Of a stretch of DNA of 8,790 bases, positions 6,863-8,790 are shown piece by piece. Source of the DNA: RYN-428 sp035695715 (lineage in GTDB: Bacteria > Planctomycetota > Phycisphaerae > Tepidisphaerales > Tepidisphaeraceae); contig DASRRM010000257.1 of NCBI GenBank assembly GCA_035695715.1, positions 1 through 8,790 of the forward strand, given 5' to 3'. Under the pieces are notes generated by a model. It searched no databases. It was not told the origin of the DNA and worked only from the letters and a program-made list of their open reading frames with translations. How positions within the stretch are numbered: the stretch's first letter is position 1; the number at the start of each line of letters is the position of its first letter. The translations under genes and the position numbers were made by a program.

Positions 6863-6868
6863 TATAAT
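6863..6868 (+). promoter_or_regulatory. consensus -10 box (TATAAT) upstream of the DUF1223 gene
   Basis: A perfect TATAAT lies about 78 bases before the start codon, predicting transcription from about 6875 and a leader of about 70 bases. No good -35 box is found at 16-18 bases. TTTATT at 6835-6840 is too far upstream. The box lies in the divergent gap between this gene and the frameshifted minus-strand gene. Confidence 0.45.
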
Positions 6869-6945
6869 GCCCGTCGTATTTCACCCGCCGCTTAACCGGC
6901 ATTTAGCGGCCAGGTCGGGCGGATTGTAGAACAAAGGAGCTTGCC

Positions 6946-7752
6946 ATGCACTGCTCAATCGGCTTTGCGTTTCTGGTCGCCCTGGCCGCGTGCTTTTCGT
7001 TTTCCTGCGCGGCGCCGGCGGGGGAAACGGCCACTACCCGGCCCGCCGTCGTTGTTGAGCTTTTCAGCTCCGAAGGATGTTCCAGTTGCCCGGCGGCTGA
7101 CGCGGTGCTGAGCGATCTGGCCGTTCCCGGAGCGGTCGAGGGGATCGAGGTCATCCCGCTGGAAATTCACGTCGACTACTGGAACCACCTTGGCTGGGCA
7201 GATCCGTTTTCGTCGTCGGCTTTTTCCAGCCGACAGGAGCGTTATGCCCGGATTCTTCAGCGCGACCAGGTCTACACGCCGCAGATGATCGTCGATGGAT
7301 CGGACGAATTCGTCGGCAGCGACGCCAAAAAGGCGCGCGATGCAATCAAGCGCGCCGCTGCCGTTCGCAAGGCGGCCATCTCGCTGGACATCGCGCCGGT
7401 GGCCGCCGACGCGAAGACGGCTGAATGCCGGATTTCCGTCGCCGACCCGGCCAGCGCCGGCGGGAAGGTGCTGTTGGCGGTCACGGAAGATGGACTGACA
7501 ACCGACGTTCCCCGCGGCGAAAACGCCGGAAGCAAATTGCATCATTCCGCTGTCGTTCGTTCGCTTGCCGAGGTTGCGTCGATCAAGGCAGGCGATGCGG
7601 CGCCGTTTGCTGTGAAGGCAACCGTTGAGTTGAAGCCGTCGTGGCGCAGGGATCATTTGAAAGTCGTGGTCTTCGTGCAGGACCCTAAAACCGGCCACAT
7701 TCTGGCGGCGGTTCAGAAATCGTTTCCCAAAGGCGGAACGTCGCGGGGTTGA
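6946..7752 (+). CDS. exported DUF1223 family protein (thioredoxin-like fold)
   Basis: The DUF1223 family has an uncharacterised role. Its members look like thioredoxin-fold proteins of the cell envelope. The signature is clear: VVELFSSEGCSSCPAAD at residues 36-52 with a CxxC pair (Cys45, Cys48), then HVDYWNHLGWADPF (75-88), RQERYA (96-101) and VYTPQMIVDG (109-118), where Pro112 fits the thioredoxin cis-proline. A less conserved beta-rich C-terminal half follows, to residue 268. Residues 1-23 form an export signal. LAAC (13-16) could be a lipobox, though cleavage by signal peptidase I after CAA (21-23) is also possible. The CxxC suggests a redox role in the envelope, which is inference. The start is secure: AAAGGAG at 6933-6939 lies six bases before the ATG. 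The length is normal for the family, and the gene appears to stand alone. Confidence 0.92.
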   Translation: MHCSIGFAFLVALAACFSFSCAAPAGETATTRPAVVVELFSSEGCSSCPAADAVLSDLAVPGAVEGIEVIPLEIHVDYWNHLGWADPFSSSAFSSRQERYARILQRDQVYTPQMIVDGSDEFVGSDAKKARDAIKRAAAVRKAAISLDIAPVAADAKTAECRISVADPASAGGKVLLAVTEDGLTTDVPRGENAGSKLHHSAVVRSLAEVASIKAGDAAPFAVKATVELKPSWRRDHLKVVVFVQDPKTGHILAAVQKSFPKGGTSRG

Positions 7753-7806
7753 AGTGTTCGTTGGTGGGTCTTGCCTTTGGAGAATCGTCGGAAGGAATTG
7801 CGGCGA

Positions 7807-7836
7807 TTGAAAAGTGGTTGTGCGGTATTATAATAC
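7807..7836 (+). promoter_or_regulatory. near-consensus promoter with an overlapping palindromic operator, toxin-antitoxin operon
   Basis: TTGAAA (7807-7812) and TATAAT (7829-7834) are separated by 16 bases, a near-consensus housekeeping promoter. The -10 box lies inside GTATTATAATAC (7825-7836), a perfect 12-base palindrome. Repressor binding there would block RNA polymerase, as expected for an autoregulated toxin-antitoxin operon. The toxin ATG begins seven bases after the -10 box, at or next to the expected transcription start, so the message would be leaderless or nearly so. Confidence 0.65.
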
Positions 7837-7841
7837 TCTGT

Positions 7842-8195
7842 ATGAACTGGTCGCTGATGCAGACGCCTGGATTCACACGCCTGTGGCGTGCGGAAAGGAT
7901 GGGCGATGATGATTTACGATCTCTGGAAACGTTGATTATGACTGATCCGCTGGCGTCTCCGGTGATGCGCGGCACGGGCGGCCTGCGAAAAATTCGATTC
8001 GCGCCACCGTCACGCGGCAAAGGAAAAAGTGGGTCGATGCGTGTTGGTTATGCACAGTTCCCTGATTATGGATTAATCCTGCTTGTAACGCTGTTCATGA
8101 AAAAGGACGACGCGAACCTGAGCCGGCGCGACCAAAACGTGGTCGCCGCGTTCCTCGCCGAATTCGCCGATGAGCTCAAACGCGCAAAACTATGA
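7842..8195 (+). CDS. higB: type II toxin, RelE superfamily (HigB2-like)
   Basis: Toxins of this group are ribosome-dependent mRNA interferases that cut translated mRNA. The 117-residue length matches the HigB2/COG4737 type. After an N-terminal helix region (residues 9-35, with LWRAERMGDDDLRSLE), the family core is plain: GTGGLRKIRFAPPSRGKGKSG (split at 44-53 and 54-64), MRVGYAQF (66-73), a hydrophobic strand LILLVTLFMKKDD (78-90), LSRRD (93-97) and a C-terminal helix with AEFADEL. The conserved basic residues Arg49, Lys50, Arg52, Arg58, Lys60, Arg67, Lys87 and Lys88 are the likely RNA-binding and catalytic set, by family analogy. The frame is open from a TTG at 7749. The ATG at 7842 is chosen because the promoter's -10 box ends just before it and the extra residues are not part of the family. 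No Shine-Dalgarno is present. The stop overlaps the antitoxin start. Confidence 0.88.
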   Translation: MNWSLMQTPGFTRLWRAERMGDDDLRSLETLIMTDPLASPVMRGTGGLRKIRFAPPSRGKGKSGSMRVGYAQFPDYGLILLVTLFMKKDDANLSRRDQNVVAAFLAEFADELKRAKL

Positions 8196-8572
8196 GAAAG
8201 AAAGTCATTGCAAAGAAAACTTCCCGCATCGGCAAAGACGGCATGACCGAAAAAGGCCGGGAAATAGCCGAATCACTTCGCGAGATGATCGATACGATGA
8301 AGGCGGGTGTCCCGTTGTCACAACGGTATACCGTTCGGCAGATTGACGCGCCAATCCCGCCGCGCCAATATACGCCCGACGACATTCGAGCGGTCCGCGG
8401 CAAGGTTGGCGTGAGTCAATCGCTTTTCGCGGCGCTTCTCGGCGTGTCAGCCGTGCTCGTCCGATCGTGGGAGCAGGGCAGCCGCATTCCCGCCGCCTGG
8501 GCAAGGCGGTTGCTCGATGAAGTCGACCACGATCCGGGCCGCTGGCGGGCGCTGCTGCGAAAAGCGTCGTAG
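8192..8572 (+). CDS. higA: antitoxin with a C-terminal Xre-type HTH (HigA2-like)
   Basis: The 126-residue protein neutralises the toxin encoded just upstream and very likely represses the operon. Residues 1-59 are basic and then helical (REIAESLREMIDTMK) with a Pro-rich linker (APIPPRQ, 53-59). In V. cholerae HigA2 the corresponding N-terminal region wraps the toxin. Residues 60-110 form the DNA-binding helix-turn-helix domain: YTPDDIRAVRGKVGVSQ, FAALLGVS and VRSWEQGSRIP. The recognition helix is around 86-95. The ATG overlaps the toxin TGA in an ATGA arrangement with no Shine-Dalgarno, so translation is probably coupled. A shared regulatory region and the order toxin-antitoxin match the hig type rather than relBE. 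At 126 residues it is somewhat longer than V. cholerae HigA2, because of the N-terminal extension. Confidence 0.88.
   Translation: MRKKVIAKKTSRIGKDGMTEKGREIAESLREMIDTMKAGVPLSQRYTVRQIDAPIPPRQYTPDDIRAVRGKVGVSQSLFAALLGVSAVLVRSWEQGSRIPAAWARRLLDEVDHDPGRWRALLRKAS
8313..8335. repeat. two overlapping palindromes inside the antitoxin gene
   Basis: AACGGTATACCGTT (8322-8335) is a perfect 14-base palindrome. It shares its left half with CGTTGTCACAACG (8313-8325), a 13-base inverted repeat with a single central base. Together the arms read CGTT, AACG, CGTT. It lies in the codons for the linker of the antitoxin (about residues 41-48), before its HTH. It might be a secondary repressor site or a chance result of coding constraints. 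The words GGTAT and ATAC also occur in the promoter palindrome. Confidence 0.55.
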
Positions 8573-8790
8573 GCAAATGCCGGCGACAACCTGGTCATCC
8601 GATCATCCGCCCGCACTCCGGGCAGCGCGTGGAAGAGAGCGCGGAGATGCTAGATCATCGCGGCTGATATCCAATGGCAAAGTCAGCAGTTGCGGCAGCA
8701 CAGCCCGGTCCAGACATCATTCGAATTGAGTCTGTAATGAACCCTAACCGCTCAAAGCGGTATTTATCATGAAAGGTTCTACGTGTGAAG
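8573..8790. other. downstream flank without a supported gene, with a weak terminator candidate
   Basis: No convincing coding sequence is present after the antitoxin stop. ACCGCT (8747-8752) and AGCGGT (8756-8761) form a six-pair hairpin with a three-base loop, followed by the AT-rich ATTTATCA. This could be a weak terminator for the toxin-antitoxin operon, though it is far from its end. An ATG at 8769 opens a frame (MKGSTCE) that runs off the window; it has no ribosome binding site and cannot be supported. Confidence 0.35.

Noticed and set aside
8610..8697. Minus-strand CRNC and CPECG zinc-ribbon-like words downstream of the antitoxin
   Set aside because: The two words are in different reading frames, 73 bases apart, with stop codons between. 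It could be a remnant of a zinc-ribbon gene, but the evidence is too thin.
8769..8790. Possible gene start (MKGSTCE) running off the right edge
   Set aside because: Only seven codons are visible, with no ribosome binding site, so nothing can be supported.

Overview
The window is GC-rich bacterial chromosomal DNA. It most likely comes from a planctomycete, perhaps of the Phycisphaerae/Tepidisphaerales type. The best clue is the large minus-strand protein: its N-terminus carries a LESRLLLS motif, close to the LEPR-XLL motif known from planctomycete surface proteins, followed by a chain of SdrD B-like repeats. This lineage call is inference, because no rRNA or other phylogenetic marker is present.

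Layout from left to right. Positions 16-75 hold a strong inverted repeat upstream of a short-chain dehydrogenase (168-947). A plus-strand series follows: a tRNA-dihydrouridine synthase (1014-2081), a small protein of unknown function (2113-2382) and a short TPR-like protein (2457-2792). A dispersed-repeat type inverted repeat (2836-2944) and a short palindrome (2989-3010) separate this series from the convergent 887-residue repeat protein on the minus strand (3025-5688). The stretch 5698-6022 has no gene and should hold that protein's promoter. A doubtful small plus-strand ORF rich in Pro-Val (6023-6241) faces a minus-strand gene (6225-6829) whose frame appears broken twice, at a G6 run and at a GGG. 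A secreted DUF1223 protein with a consensus -10 box and a strong ribosome binding site follows (6946-7752). The last unit is a HigB2/HigA2-like toxin-antitoxin operon (7842-8572). The final ~220 bases hold no supported gene.

How the genes relate. The left half looks like ordinary housekeeping or metabolic genes without a shared pathway. The repeat protein is probably extracellular and calcium-stabilised. The toxin-antitoxin pair is a self-contained module: toxin first, ATGA overlap with the antitoxin, and a near-consensus promoter whose -10 box lies inside a perfect 12-bp palindrome, with the toxin start codon where transcription should begin. I see no CRISPR array, tRNA, rRNA, transposase or phage gene. 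I also see no multi-gene system that is clearly new. The best leads are the doubly frameshifted gene, the leaderless and probably autoregulated toxin-antitoxin promoter with palindromes inside the antitoxin gene, and the non-coding inverted repeats.
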